Below, in pieces: positions 34,283 to 43,710 of a stretch of DNA of 64,000 nt. The DNA is taken from the NCBI GenBank assembly GCA_905200945.1, contig CAJKMG010000001.1:248001-312000 (forward strand), in the 5' to 3' direction. This stretch comes from an uncultured Akkermansia sp. Lineage in GTDB: Bacteria > Verrucomicrobiota > Verrucomicrobiia > Verrucomicrobiales > Akkermansiaceae. Every line of letters begins with the position of its first letter. Positions within the stretch are counted from its first letter, which is position 1. Under the pieces are notes generated by a model. That model had not been told where the DNA came from. It ran no database searches and saw only the letters and a program-made list of their open reading frames with translations. The translations under genes were made by a program, and so were the position numbers.

Positions 34283-36310
34283 ATGAAAGCATTCATGTTC
34301 CCGGCCCTTGTTTTGGCGGCCCTGAGCATTTGGGCCGGCGCCGCCCACCCCCGGACATCCGCCATTTCACCTGTACCGGGCGAAAAGGCGTGTCGGCTTC
34401 CGATCCCTCCCTACCAGGCCTTTTGCTGGTTTTCCGCGGACCGCGGCCGCTGGCCCGGAGACGGCAACCGGGTTCTGCCCTGGTTCGGGCAGATGCCCCC
34501 CGGCAACATTCTGGACAGCAGACCGAATCCCAGCACCGCCCAACCGGGGGACCATGCCATGTTCGCCCTGTTCCACCTCAAAGACGGCAATTTCATGGCC
34601 GTGCTCCCCGTCGCCGCCCCTGATTCCCTCGCGTGGCTGAAACTTGAAAGGGACGGGACATTCCTTGTGGAAGCCGGTTCGCTGGGAACTTCCCCCGCCA
34701 AACCGCAGGCCGTCCTGGCCGTCACCGCCACGGACAAGGATATTTACCGCGCCTGTTCCGCCGTATGGAACAAGGCCCTTTCCCTCCCTTCCATCAAGGG
34801 CAGAACCTTGCCCCGGGAAAAGAAAATTTATCCGGAACCGTTCAAGTACCTCGGCTGGTGCAGCTGGGAACAGTATAAAAAGAACATTTCCTCCAAGCTG
34901 CTTGAAGAAACGGCCAGACAACTGGAGGCATCCCCCGTCCCCGTCCGGTGGATGCTGGTGGACGACGGATTCCAGACCCAGGAAAGGCTTCAGCTGGTCA
35001 GTTTCCAACCCCGGCAGGACCAATTCCCCCGGGGCTGGCAGCCCCTGATGAAACACAAAAGCCCCAAATTGAAATGGATGGGCCTGTGGCACTGTTATTA
35101 CGGCCTCTGGAACGGCATCCACCCCAGACACCGTCTGGACGGCGAGACTGCCCGCGGTCTGGTCCGTACCGCCAAAGGGAAAATCCTCCCCGGTGACGGC
35201 CCCGGAGGAGCCGGAGCGTTTTATACCCCCTTCCTGCAATCCGTCAAAGACGCCGGATTCGACTTCGTGAAAATTGATGTGCAGGCGGAATACCTGAAAC
35301 ATGCGGACGGGCTGGACAACCCGGTCCGCCACAATACCAGGTGCTCGGAAGCCCTGGAACAGGCCTGCCTGAAAACAGGGCTCAGCCTGGTCAACTGCAT
35401 GGCGCAGGGCACCGTCAACATTCAGAACACGCATTACAGCGCGGTCACCCGGTGCAGCATCGACTACAAGCTGGGAGATGAAGCCATGGCCAAATCCCAT
35501 ATCCTCCAGTCCTACGCCAATACCCTCTGGCTGGGACAGACCGTGTGGCCGGACCATGACATGTTCCATTCCACGGATCCCGCCTGCGCCCGCCTCATGG
35601 CCGTATCCAAAGCCGTCTCAGGCGGACCTGTCTATCTTTCAGACCCGGCAGACAAACTTAATCCGGAAAACATTATGCCTCTCGTCTGGTCGGACGGCCT
35701 TCTGCTGCGTCCGCTGGCTCCCGCCGTTCCCCTGCCGGACTCCGTCTTTCCGGATGCTCTGAACGAGAACCGCCTGTACCGGGTAATCGCCCCTCTGCCC
35801 GGTCAAAGCGCCGCCGTGGTGGTGTACAACCTCAAACATCCTTCCCCGGCGGAACCGGTGCGGGGGAAAATTTCCCTGGAGGATTATAAAAGCGCGGCGG
35901 CCCTGCTGAACGGCAACGCGGCGGAAGCGTATGCCTCTCTCCCGGCGGAGGGTATTGCCGCCTATTCCGCAGAGGGAGGCCGCGCGCTGACTCCGGCACA
36001 GCCGGAGCTGGACGTGGAGCTGACGGGATTCAGAGACCGCCTGTTCATCATGTCCCCTATCGTCCAAGGCTGGGCCGTCATCGGCAGGAGGGACAAATTT
36101 CTTTCTCCCTGCGCCCTGGATTCCGCTCCGGGGTACAGGGAGAACAGCCTCCGCTTCCGCGTGAAGGAATCCGGTCCGGTCGTCATCTGGCGGGGAAAAG
36201 GCCCGGTCAAAGCGGGGAACACTCCCGTCAGGAATCTGGGGAACGGATTTTATGAATTGCAATTCCCCGTCTCCGACTCCCCCCTGGATGTCACAGTAAC
36301 AACGGAATAA
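34283..36310 (+). CDS. Secreted GH36/raffinose-synthase-like glycoside hydrolase
   Basis: A 675-residue exported protein (signal peptide 1-20, FPALVLAALSIWAGA) with a TIM barrel of the Sip1/raffinose synthase branch of GH36. Landmarks are LGWCSWEQY (about 191), VDDGFQ (Asp227-228), FVKIDVQ with likely nucleophile Asp332, and PDHDMFHS (Asp424/Asp426) near the acid/base region. Family members act on alpha-galactosides, and some plant relatives transfer galactosyl groups. For a gut bacterium, alpha-galactosidase action on host or dietary glycans is likely but unproven. Leads the 36351-37271 gene by 40 bases on the same strand. Confidence 0.82.
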   Translation: MKAFMFPALVLAALSIWAGAAHPRTSAISPVPGEKACRLPIPPYQAFCWFSADRGRWPGDGNRVLPWFGQMPPGNILDSRPNPSTAQPGDHAMFALFHLKDGNFMAVLPVAAPDSLAWLKLERDGTFLVEAGSLGTSPAKPQAVLAVTATDKDIYRACSAVWNKALSLPSIKGRTLPREKKIYPEPFKYLGWCSWEQYKKNISSKLLEETARQLEASPVPVRWMLVDDGFQTQERLQLVSFQPRQDQFPRGWQPLMKHKSPKLKWMGLWHCYYGLWNGIHPRHRLDGETARGLVRTAKGKILPGDGPGGAGAFYTPFLQSVKDAGFDFVKIDVQAEYLKHADGLDNPVRHNTRCSEALEQACLKTGLSLVNCMAQGTVNIQNTHYSAVTRCSIDYKLGDEAMAKSHILQSYANTLWLGQTVWPDHDMFHSTDPACARLMAVSKAVSGGPVYLSDPADKLNPENIMPLVWSDGLLLRPLAPAVPLPDSVFPDALNENRLYRVIAPLPGQSAAVVVYNLKHPSPAEPVRGKISLEDYKSAAALLNGNAAEAYASLPAEGIAAYSAEGGRALTPAQPELDVELTGFRDRLFIMSPIVQGWAVIGRRDKFLSPCALDSAPGYRENSLRFRVKESGPVVIWRGKGPVKAGNTPVRNLGNGFYELQFPVSDSPLDVTVTTE

Positions 36311-36350
36311 TTCCGCACATTTCCTCTCATTTTTCCCTGCCTCATTCTCC

Positions 36351-37271
36351 ATGAACCTGCTGCATCCCCTCCTTGCTTTCTCTCTGTTGCTCCCGCTCTG
36401 CCGGCATTCCACGGCATCCGACGCAGTTCCGCCTGCCATTTCCGCGCCAAAGCCTGAGCCTCCCAGACAGGCGATAGAACGATTCCTGGGGCTTACCGCC
36501 ATCTGGATGCTGGAAATGGAATGGACCCATGCTTATGCCAACAAAACGCCCAAGGAGGAGGATTTCCGGGATGCCATGCTGGCGGCTGGTCTTCAGCAAT
36601 GCCCCGAGGACTTTCAGAAGGCATGGCTCCGGCAAACGGCCAGGCCGGGCCGCAACTACGCGGCTCCCGTCCTGCGCAAATACGGCGTCAGTCTGAAAGA
36701 CCTCAGGGAAAGGCTCCAGGGCATACTGTTCAAAATCAACCCCCGGGTGCATCCTCCCATCCCTCTTTACGACGAAGGGGAACAAATCCCACGCATGGAC
36801 CCGCGCTCATGCGGAGACCCCAAGGCTATCCTGGAAGCCCTGGCCGCCCTGCGGGCCCAGGTTATGGGCCTTACCCCGGCCCAGCTGGCCCAGGCCAGAC
36901 AGTCTATTGAACGGGTCATGCTGGAATTCACGCTGGCCTACATGGAAACCGTCATCTGCATGGATACTGCGGGAATTCGGGAAAGCCAGGTCAGGGAACT
37001 GTTCGCCCCCATCAGAACAGAAGGATGCCCGGAAGATTTCCGGCGCGCCTGGAAGCACGATCTGCCTTTCTTCCTCAAAGGCCGCTTCACGGGACCGGAA
37101 CTGACTCTCTCCACCGTCTGTAAAAAATACGGCGCCAACGAGCAGGAACTCTTCCTCAAGGTGCGACGGAAAATGAAGGAATGGGATATCCAGCCTCCTA
37201 CTCCGCAGACGCAGGACGCCTTTCGCCGGGACATGCAGGAAATCCGGGAAAACATGCTGGGAGGCAGATAG
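36351..37271 (+). CDS. Secreted protein with an internal tandem duplication
   Basis: A 306-residue protein with a signal peptide (LLHPLLAFSLLLPLCRHSTAS). It contains two copies of an approximately 85-residue unit (about 41-125 and 185-275), each with IER at the start, then CPEDFxxAW (Cys84 and Cys226) and KYG (110-112, 259-261) before a charged helix. The copies are separated by a proline-rich linker. No known family. Lies 40 bases downstream of the GH36-like gene, suggesting co-expression. Confidence 0.7.
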   Translation: MNLLHPLLAFSLLLPLCRHSTASDAVPPAISAPKPEPPRQAIERFLGLTAIWMLEMEWTHAYANKTPKEEDFRDAMLAAGLQQCPEDFQKAWLRQTARPGRNYAAPVLRKYGVSLKDLRERLQGILFKINPRVHPPIPLYDEGEQIPRMDPRSCGDPKAILEALAALRAQVMGLTPAQLAQARQSIERVMLEFTLAYMETVICMDTAGIRESQVRELFAPIRTEGCPEDFRRAWKHDLPFFLKGRFTGPELTLSTVCKKYGANEQELFLKVRRKMKEWDIQPPTPQTQDAFRRDMQEIRENMLGGR

Positions 37272-37329
37272 AAAACAGCCTTTCTGCATGCAGCACCTTC
37301 CGGAAACCTTCCCGGACATCGGTCAAAAG

Positions 37330-38205
37330 TCACCCCAGCAGCCCGGCATCCATTCCTTCGTTATATTCCCAGATTCCCTGCTCCACCATAAACGCGCTCC
37401 AGCTGTTGAGCAGTTGTTCAAAATAGGCGGCGTTCACATTGAAATGGTAAAATGTGTGGTCCGCCACGTCCAGAAGCTCAAATCGGGAACAATTCTTCTT
37501 TTTTCTCCACAGCTCCGCCAGCCTCTCGCTGTTGCGCCATGGCAGAAGCCTGTCCCTCCCTCCATGGCTCGCAAACAGGGGAGGCAATCCCTTCTGCACG
37601 CGCCGCAGGGGGTTGACGGCATCCCTCTGGTCCGGGGGCATCATGCCGCCCAGTTTAAAAGCGGACTGCGCCGTCAGATCGCACACGCCGCGGAACAGGG
37701 CCACGGCAGCGGGGCCGGGAGGAAGGGGAGCTTTTTTGCGGAACAGGGACCAGCGCGAGGGGTGGTCCGGAAGGGCTACATGCAGGGCCATCAGCCCGCC
37801 GGCATCGCTCCCCGCCACAGTAATGCGTGCCGGGTCCAGCCCCAGCAAAGCGGCGTTCCCATGCACCCAGGCCCAGGCTTCCCGGCCCTCTTCCAGAATG
37901 TCCATGGGCTCTACTTCATAATCGCCGCGCGTGCGGAACATGGGTATAATGCCTGCAATACCCTGCTGGGCAAGATGGAGCGCCCACGGCACAAAATCCC
38001 CCAGGCTCTTGCCCACCCACATGCCTCCGTGAAAAAAAAGCACGGAAGGAGCGGAGGCTTCCGCCCGGTGACCGGGAGGGAAAAAGACGTACGCCATCAG
38101 CTCCTCCCCATCTGAAAACCGCCTCCACACAAAGCCGGGCTGTTCCCGCAACAGTTTCCTGTACCGGGCTTCCGCCAAATGTTCGGCTTCCGTGAACAAT
38201 TCCAT
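37330..38205 (-). CDS. Alpha/beta hydrolase, esterase/lipase-like
   Basis: A 291-residue alpha/beta hydrolase of the BD-FAE/acetyl-esterase type. Oxyanion motif LFFHGGMWVGKS, nucleophile elbow GSDAGG (Asp-containing G-x-D-x-G, so either a Ser nearby or an atypical elbow) and a late acid/His pair in HGGRDRLLPW and DVADHTFYHF. No signal peptide, so cytosolic. Start ATG 38205 (MELFTEAEHL) keeps the divergent promoter region free; longer readings upstream overlap the divergent gene at 38271. Substrate unknown. Confidence 0.72.
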   Translation of the reverse strand: MELFTEAEHLAEARYRKLLREQPGFVWRRFSDGEELMAYVFFPPGHRAEASAPSVLFFHGGMWVGKSLGDFVPWALHLAQQGIAGIIPMFRTRGDYEVEPMDILEEGREAWAWVHGNAALLGLDPARITVAGSDAGGLMALHVALPDHPSRWSLFRKKAPLPPGPAAVALFRGVCDLTAQSAFKLGGMMPPDQRDAVNPLRRVQKGLPPLFASHGGRDRLLPWRNSERLAELWRKKKNCSRFELLDVADHTFYHFNVNAAYFEQLLNSWSAFMVEQGIWEYNEGMDAGLLG

Positions 38206-38270
38206 AAGAACGGCTTCATGATGCAATTGTGTTGCACTCCGCGCAAGTTTGATGTCTAAATAATCGTGTA

Positions 38271-39203
38271 ATGACTTTCCGTTCCATTTTCTCCCTGGTC
38301 TGCTGCGCCGCAGCCCTTCTTTCCCCCGTTTCCGCAGCCCCCCGGCCCGGAGACGCCAAACTGAGAGACGACCTGGATGTGGCCTACAATACATGGCGCC
38401 TGCACCTGCTGCGCGGCAATTATGACGGGTGGAGGGCCACAACTTCCGCTTACCGCCAGGTGAAAGTACGCAATCTGGCCGTCTCGGAAAAACGCCCCTT
38501 TCCCGCCTCCCTGTTCCGGCAGCCCATGGCTCCTCCTGCGCTCGCTCCGCTGATGTACGTAGGTTCCGTCATCAACGGCCCCACGGCCGCAGCCACTTAT
38601 TACGGCAAGGTGGATCTGGGGCTGGGCCAGGAACCAACGGATTCGAACGCCCTGGTGCTGCTGTTCACCCATGAAAACGGTAAATGGAAATATGACCAGG
38701 CACGCTTTTTCAACCTCACCCGCCTGCCCGCCGTCAAAGAACGCCTCAAACGCGGAGACGCCTCCGTGCTGATGGAGCAGGACGGGTTCCAGCCCCTTGG
38801 GAAAATTCCCGCCGTGCCGCCTGTCTGCCCGCCGCCCAAATACATCGCAAAAATTCTGGTGGACAGCCCCGGCCGCACCGTCCAGGCGAACGTGAACAAT
38901 ATTTCCCTGCATGAATTCGACAACACCCGCCTGGCGGAAGTCATCTCCGGAGGGCTGAGGGACGGCACCAACTCTCTCACGCTGAACTTTTCCGACAGCC
39001 CGAACGGGAAAAAAGGCGCCGTACTCGTAGAAGTGTACATCATGCCGGAAATTCCGGGCCACCTGCCCGCCAGGGCTTTTTCCTACTTCGTCCCCCCCCA
39101 GGAGCAACCCAAAAGCGGCCCTGTGCTGATTAACGTCACTCCGGAATTGCTGAAAACCATGGAGCCGAAAAATTCCTCCCCGCAGTCATCCTCCTGCAAA
39201 TAA
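38271..39203 (+). CDS. Secreted protein of unknown function
   Basis: A 310-residue exported protein (signal peptide SIFSLVCCAAALLSPVSA). N-terminal half has a helical stretch with VAYNTWRLHLLRGNYDGWRATTSAYRQ; the C-terminal half is beta-rich. No family recognised. Divergent from the alpha/beta hydrolase gene, with a 65-base spacer; 48 bases ahead of the HdeD-like gene. Confidence 0.7.
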   Translation: MTFRSIFSLVCCAAALLSPVSAAPRPGDAKLRDDLDVAYNTWRLHLLRGNYDGWRATTSAYRQVKVRNLAVSEKRPFPASLFRQPMAPPALAPLMYVGSVINGPTAAATYYGKVDLGLGQEPTDSNALVLLFTHENGKWKYDQARFFNLTRLPAVKERLKRGDASVLMEQDGFQPLGKIPAVPPVCPPPKYIAKILVDSPGRTVQANVNNISLHEFDNTRLAEVISGGLRDGTNSLTLNFSDSPNGKKGAVLVEVYIMPEIPGHLPARAFSYFVPPQEQPKSGPVLINVTPELLKTMEPKNSSPQSSSCK

Positions 39204-39251
39204 AATCGTCATTCTTCAACGTTTCCGTTGCGGACCCGGTCATACCGCCAT

Positions 39252-39800
39252 ATGACAACTCAACCTCAAGTCAGCAGCTCCGCGGTATCCGGCAACTCAT
39301 GGTGGATGGGTATCCTTGGCGTCATCGAGCTATTTCTTGGCTTCATCGCCCTGGCCTCTCCCTGGATCGTCGGAGCCAGCTTCATTTGGGTAATCGGCAT
39401 CATGCTGATGGTTCTGGCCGTCGTCCGGCTGATCCAGGTCTTCACCGTCCCCTCCTCACGGGGGTGGAACCTGGTGACGGCCATCCTGTACGGAATCGCC
39501 GGCTGGTTTCTGTTCCGGGATCCCAATATTTCCCTGGCTATCACCACACTCATCATCGGATGGGGACTGGTTATTGCCGCCGTCTTTCAGGGAGCCATCT
39601 GGCTTCAAACCCGTTCCCTGCCCGCCAGCGGATGGAGGCTGTTCAACGTGATCATCACGCTGATCCTGGGCCTCATGGTCATCTTCGGCTGGCCTGAATC
39701 CACGGCCTGGTTCATCGGCACCCTGATTGCAGTGGAACTGATCTTCTCCGGGTGGACGTTGCTCCTGTACGCTTTCAGCGGCAATTCCACCCGCCGTTAA
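39252..39800 (+). CDS. HdeD/DUF308-like membrane protein
   Basis: A 182-residue protein with six predicted membrane helices arranged in pairs, each pair containing a small-residue motif (IELFLGFIALASP, GIAGWFLFRDP, LGLMVIFGWPEST). This matches HdeD-type proteins linked to acid resistance in enterics, though most relatives are uncharacterised. ATG 39252 is used; a TTG at 39228 would add eight residues. Five bases before the ThiF/MoeB gene. Confidence 0.82.
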   Translation: MTTQPQVSSSAVSGNSWWMGILGVIELFLGFIALASPWIVGASFIWVIGIMLMVLAVVRLIQVFTVPSSRGWNLVTAILYGIAGWFLFRDPNISLAITTLIIGWGLVIAAVFQGAIWLQTRSLPASGWRLFNVIITLILGLMVIFGWPESTAWFIGTLIAVELIFSGWTLLLYAFSGNSTRR

Positions 39801-39805
39801 TCCCA

Positions 39806-40594
39806 ATGACAACAATGACCCTCACCCAGGAAGAAACCGAACGGTACGCCAGGCATCTTTCCCTTCCGGAACTGGGAGAACAGGGCCAATACAAATTCAA
39901 ACGGGCGCACGTCGCCCTGACGGGCCTCGGGGGGCTTGGCTCCCCGGCGGCCCTTTATCTTGCCGCCGCAGGCGTGGGCCGCCTGACCCTGATTGACCCG
40001 GACGAGGTGTGTCTTTCCAACCTCCAGCGGCAAATCCTGCACGCCACGGACGCGGCGGGCACGGCTAAAACCGCCAGTGCCGCCAGACGCCTGTACGCCC
40101 TGAATCCCTCCGTACGCATCAACACGGTCCACAGGCGCCTTACGCCGGATAACGCCGTTTCCCTGCTGGAAGGGTGCGACCTGGTTCTGGACGCTTCAGA
40201 CAATTACGCGGCGCGCTTCGCCATGGCGGATGCCGCCTGCACCCTGCGCATTCCGCTGGTGTACGGAGCCGTGAAGGGATTTATCGGGCAGGTGGCCGTC
40301 TTCGCCCCCCATCAGGGAACCGCCTGTTACCGCTGCCTCTTCCCGGCAGACACGCCCATGCAGGAAAAAGATACCGCTTCCGCCTCAGGCATTCTCGGCG
40401 CGCACGCGGGCATCATTGGCTGCATCCAGGCCATGGAAGCCCTGAAATATCTTGCGGGCATTCCTTCTCCGCTGGTAGGAGCCATGCTCTCTGCGGACAC
40501 ACGGCGCATGCGCTTCACCACCATCCCTCTGGCTCCTAATCCCGCGTGCAGATGCCGGACAAGCGGAGGATGCGGAGCCGTAATGAAAAATTGA
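39806..40594 (+). CDS. ThiF/MoeB-type E1-like adenylyltransferase
   Basis: A 262-residue enzyme that adenylates the C-terminus of a small sulfur carrier. ATP-binding TGLGGLGSPAALYL (GxGGxG), LTLIDPDEVCLSNLQRQI with the Arg/Gln pair, DASDNYAARF, and two zinc cysteine pairs (CYRC and CRC with CGAV). Either MoeB (molybdopterin) or ThiF (thiamine); neither moaD/moaE nor thiS is in the window, so the partner is undecided. Start ATG 39806 follows the HdeD-like stop by five bases. Confidence 0.88.
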   Translation: MTTMTLTQEETERYARHLSLPELGEQGQYKFKRAHVALTGLGGLGSPAALYLAAAGVGRLTLIDPDEVCLSNLQRQILHATDAAGTAKTASAARRLYALNPSVRINTVHRRLTPDNAVSLLEGCDLVLDASDNYAARFAMADAACTLRIPLVYGAVKGFIGQVAVFAPHQGTACYRCLFPADTPMQEKDTASASGILGAHAGIIGCIQAMEALKYLAGIPSPLVGAMLSADTRRMRFTTIPLAPNPACRCRTSGGCGAVMKN

Positions 40595-40630
40595 CGGCGG
40601 GTGGGGCATCTGGCATCATTTCCAGCAGGT

Positions 40631-41602
40631 ATGAATCATTTAACACGCGCCAAATCCGTTTTTGAAATGGAGATTGAAGAGCTGCGCGGCGTCCTGTCCC
40701 GGCTGGACGACAATTTCAACAAGGCTGTGGACCTCATGTCCCAGGCTCTGGACCGCGGCAACAAAATCGTCATTGTAGGCGTAGGCAAATCCGGCAACAT
40801 CGGGGCCAAAATCGTCGCTACCCTGAACTCCACGGGCACGCCCACCGTTCTGCTGGATTCCCTGAACGCCCTGCACGGGGATCTGGGCATCGTCCAGGAC
40901 GGGGATGTCTGCATTGCCATGTCTTTCTCCGGAGAAACCTCGGAGCTGCTGACTCTGCTCCCTTTCATCAAACGTTTTGAACTGCCCATCATTTCCATGA
41001 CGGGCAATACGGCCTCCTCCCTGGCCAAATACTCGGACATCGTGCTGGACACGGGCGTTTCCCGGGAAGCCTGCCCGCTGAACCTGGCTCCCACTTCCAG
41101 CACCACGGCCATGCTCGTCATGGGAGACGCTCTTGCCATGGCCCTGGTGGAAGCGCGCCACTTCACCGCACGGGACTTCGCCAAACGCCACCCCGGCGGC
41201 TCGCTGGGACGCGCCCTGCTCACCCGGGTGAGCGACATCATGCGCCGTGGGGAAGAAATGGCCATGCTTCCGGAAACCGCTTCCGTGAACGACTGCCTGA
41301 AAGCGATGACCACGGCCCACGCCGGCGCCTGCGTCCTGCTGACGGCGGACCGCAAGCTGGCCGGAATCTTCACCCACGGAGACTTTGTACGGGCATACGG
41401 GGCCAACCCCCTCATCGGAGAACAGCCCGTCAGCGGGTTCATGACCCGCAACCCCATTTATGTCATGGAAGAAGACCTGGCCGCTGAAGCGGCGAAGGCC
41501 GTGAGCAACCGCCGTATCGACGACCTGGTGGTGCTCAATGCGGAAATGACCCCCGTGGGCATCATTGACCTCCAGGACCTCGCCAGGCTGAAACTGGTTT
41601 AA
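40631..41602 (+). CDS. kdsD: Arabinose-5-phosphate isomerase KdsD/KpsF type
   Basis: A 323-residue SIS-CBS-CBS protein converting ribulose-5-phosphate to arabinose-5-phosphate, the first step to KDO in lipopolysaccharide. SIS domain: IVIVGVGKSGNIGAKIVATLNSTGT, SFSGETSELL and LAPTSSTTAMLVMGDALA; then the family's RHPGGSLGR. Two CBS domains follow (about 210-260 and 275-320). ATG 40631 preferred over GTG 40601. Followed by a strong terminator. Confidence 0.94.
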   Translation: MNHLTRAKSVFEMEIEELRGVLSRLDDNFNKAVDLMSQALDRGNKIVIVGVGKSGNIGAKIVATLNSTGTPTVLLDSLNALHGDLGIVQDGDVCIAMSFSGETSELLTLLPFIKRFELPIISMTGNTASSLAKYSDIVLDTGVSREACPLNLAPTSSTTAMLVMGDALAMALVEARHFTARDFAKRHPGGSLGRALLTRVSDIMRRGEEMAMLPETASVNDCLKAMTTAHAGACVLLTADRKLAGIFTHGDFVRAYGANPLIGEQPVSGFMTRNPIYVMEEDLAAEAAKAVSNRRIDDLVVLNAEMTPVGIIDLQDLARLKLV

Positions 41603-41626
41603 GCCCTACTTCTCCCACTCCTTTCA

Positions 41627-41672
41627 GGCATCCGTGATTCAAAAGTAACAAATCAATCACGGGTGCCTTTTT
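41627..41672 (+). terminator. Rho-independent terminator after kdsD
   Basis: Arms GGCATCCGTGATT (41627-41639) and AATCACGGGTGCC (41655-41667) pair over 13 bases with one G-U pair, followed by five T (41668-41672). Confidence 0.9.
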
Positions 41673-41716
41673 CATTGAACGGAAGCTTCCGTTTCCACAA
41701 TCTTAGTTCCATAAAC

Positions 41717-42502
41717 ATGTTCCTGAAATTCACCATCTCCCTGCTTGCCTGCACCTGGGGTTTTTCCTGCGCACAGGACATCTCCGGCCCGGAGGAAGAT
41801 TCCAATGCTCCCGTTGCGGAGGAGGCCCCGCGGGAAATCCCTCTTCCGGACGGGAAAACGGTTCCCAAATTTGAACCCCTGGATGAGCACCGCATCAAAA
41901 TCGGCAATGTGATTGTCAACCATAAGGAGCGCACCGTCAGTTTTCAGGCTCAGGTCAACATGAAGGAAGGAATTCTGGAATACGTCTGCTGCATGCCCAA
42001 CGGCAAGCTGCATGAATCCCTGCTGGTGACGGAGGCGGATCCCCTGCATATCAGCCTGGGAATGACGCTGCTCAAATTCCACCGCTTTGAAAAATTCTTC
42101 CCGGTGCGGGATGAAAATTTTGAATGGCTTCCCTTCACGGAACCCAAGCCGGAGGACTACGCAGACTCCTACGTGCAGATTGTCATGACCTATACGGAAA
42201 ACGGCAGGGAACAGAAGAGCGATTTTTCCGACATCGTCGTGAACTCACAAACACGGAAGGGACTGAATCCCAACGACTGGCTCTACACCAATTCCTTTTT
42301 TTACGAAGGAGCCTACCAGGCCAGCCTGAGCGGAGAGGTAATCTCCATCTTCGCCAGCCGCACCTCTCCCATCAATTACATCGGCGACTTTCATGACGGC
42401 GTCAACGATACAGGCTGGATCGTCAACCCCAAAAAAAACCTGCCTCCGGGCACGAACGTTACCGTCACCATTTCCCAGAAACCGGTTCAACCCAAGCAAT
42501 AG
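41717..42502 (+). CDS. Secreted YdjY-domain protein
   Basis: A 261-residue protein with a signal peptide (MFLKFTISLLACTWGFSC; the Cys may be part of a lipobox-like site but the -1/-2 residues do not fit well). Residues about 60-150 have the YdjY-type domain (IGNVIVNHKERTVSFQAQVNM, then GILEYVCCMPNGKLHESLL). Its function is not known. ATG 41717. Seven bases before the terpene-cyclase-fold gene, so probably co-translated. Confidence 0.75.
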   Translation: MFLKFTISLLACTWGFSCAQDISGPEEDSNAPVAEEAPREIPLPDGKTVPKFEPLDEHRIKIGNVIVNHKERTVSFQAQVNMKEGILEYVCCMPNGKLHESLLVTEADPLHISLGMTLLKFHRFEKFFPVRDENFEWLPFTEPKPEDYADSYVQIVMTYTENGREQKSDFSDIVVNSQTRKGLNPNDWLYTNSFFYEGAYQASLSGEVISIFASRTSPINYIGDFHDGVNDTGWIVNPKKNLPPGTNVTVTISQKPVQPKQ

Positions 42503-42508
42503 CATCCT

Positions 42509-43687
42509 ATGTTCAAATCCGTACTTTCACTAACGCTGGCCGCCGCACTGGGCACAGCCTCCTTCGGGCAGACCACCCTGACGGCCGTTCCCGGAGAAGC
42601 GGCAGCCGCCAAATACGCCTCCATTAGCCAGGAAATTCTGCGTGCCATTGAAAAAGGGAACGAATACCTGAAAAGCAAACAAAATCCGGAAGGTTACTGG
42701 GCCCAGCCGTCCTACCCTGCCCTGACAGCCCTGGCGGTCACCGCCTACATGCGGGACCCCGCCAACCAGGGGAAACCCGTCCCGGAATACATCCGGAAGG
42801 GGTATGACTTCATCCTGAAATCCCAGAAGGAAGACGGCTCCATTTTCAACCGCGGCATGTCCTCCTACAATACTGCCGTGTGCATGATGGCCCTGCTGGC
42901 CGCCAACAAGGAGGAATATGCCCCCGCCATTCTCAAGGGCCGCGCCTACCTCATCAAGCAGCAGAACCACTTTGCCCCGGACAACCCTTATAACGGCGGC
43001 ATCGGCTACGGCGACAAGCAGGCTCCTCCCATTGCAGACCTCTCCAATACCTCCCTGGCGCTGGAAGCCATTTACTACTCCCAGAAACTCGCCAAAGACG
43101 GCAAGTACGGTGAACAGCCGGATCTGGACTGGAACGCCGCCACGGAATTTATCAACCGCTGCCAGCAGAACCCGGCCGTCAACAAGGAACCGTGGGTTTC
43201 CAATGACAAATCCCAGCTCGGAGGCTTCGTGTACCGCCCGGGCGTCGCCAGCGCCAGGGACAGCAAAAGCGCTGCATTCGACAAAGCGGAACCGCCCAAG
43301 GCCTACGGCAGCATGACATACGCGGGCATGCAATCCCTCATTTACGCCAATGTGGACAAGAACGACCCCCGCGTCAAGCTGGCCCTCAAATGGCTGGAAA
43401 ACAGCTACAATCTGGATGAAAACCCCGGCATGGGCGTCCAGGGCCTGTACTACTACTACCAGGCCATGTCCAAGGCGCTCAGCGCCATGGGAATAGATAC
43501 CCTGACGCTGGAAGACGGCCGCAAGGTGGACTGGCGGGACGAACTGGCCAACAAGCTCATCTCCATCCAGAAAAGCGACGGCTCCTGGGTAAACACCAAC
43601 AACCGCTGGTGGGAGGCGGACCCCGTCCTGGTAACCTCCTACTGCGTGCTGGCTCTGGAACAGCTTTACCATTCCATTCCCCGGTAA
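42509..43687 (+). CDS. Secreted prenyltransferase/squalene-cyclase-fold protein
   Basis: A 392-residue exported protein (signal peptide ending TASFGQ) made of alpha-alpha barrel repeats of the squalene cyclase/prenyltransferase type: YLKSKQNPEGYWAQPSYPALTALAV, FILKSQKEDGSIF, SNTSLALEAIYYS, AYGSMTYAGMQSLIYA and LISIQKSDGSWVN. The DxDD acid motif of true squalene-hopene cyclases is not evident. With a signal peptide and no obvious catalytic acid, it may be a structural or glycan/protein-binding relative rather than a cyclase. Ends before a terminator. Confidence 0.8.
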   Translation: MFKSVLSLTLAAALGTASFGQTTLTAVPGEAAAAKYASISQEILRAIEKGNEYLKSKQNPEGYWAQPSYPALTALAVTAYMRDPANQGKPVPEYIRKGYDFILKSQKEDGSIFNRGMSSYNTAVCMMALLAANKEEYAPAILKGRAYLIKQQNHFAPDNPYNGGIGYGDKQAPPIADLSNTSLALEAIYYSQKLAKDGKYGEQPDLDWNAATEFINRCQQNPAVNKEPWVSNDKSQLGGFVYRPGVASARDSKSAAFDKAEPPKAYGSMTYAGMQSLIYANVDKNDPRVKLALKWLENSYNLDENPGMGVQGLYYYYQAMSKALSAMGIDTLTLEDGRKVDWRDELANKLISIQKSDGSWVNTNNRWWEADPVLVTSYCVLALEQLYHSIPR

Positions 43688-43710
43688 CGGACGCGCCATC
43701 CCGACTTCAG

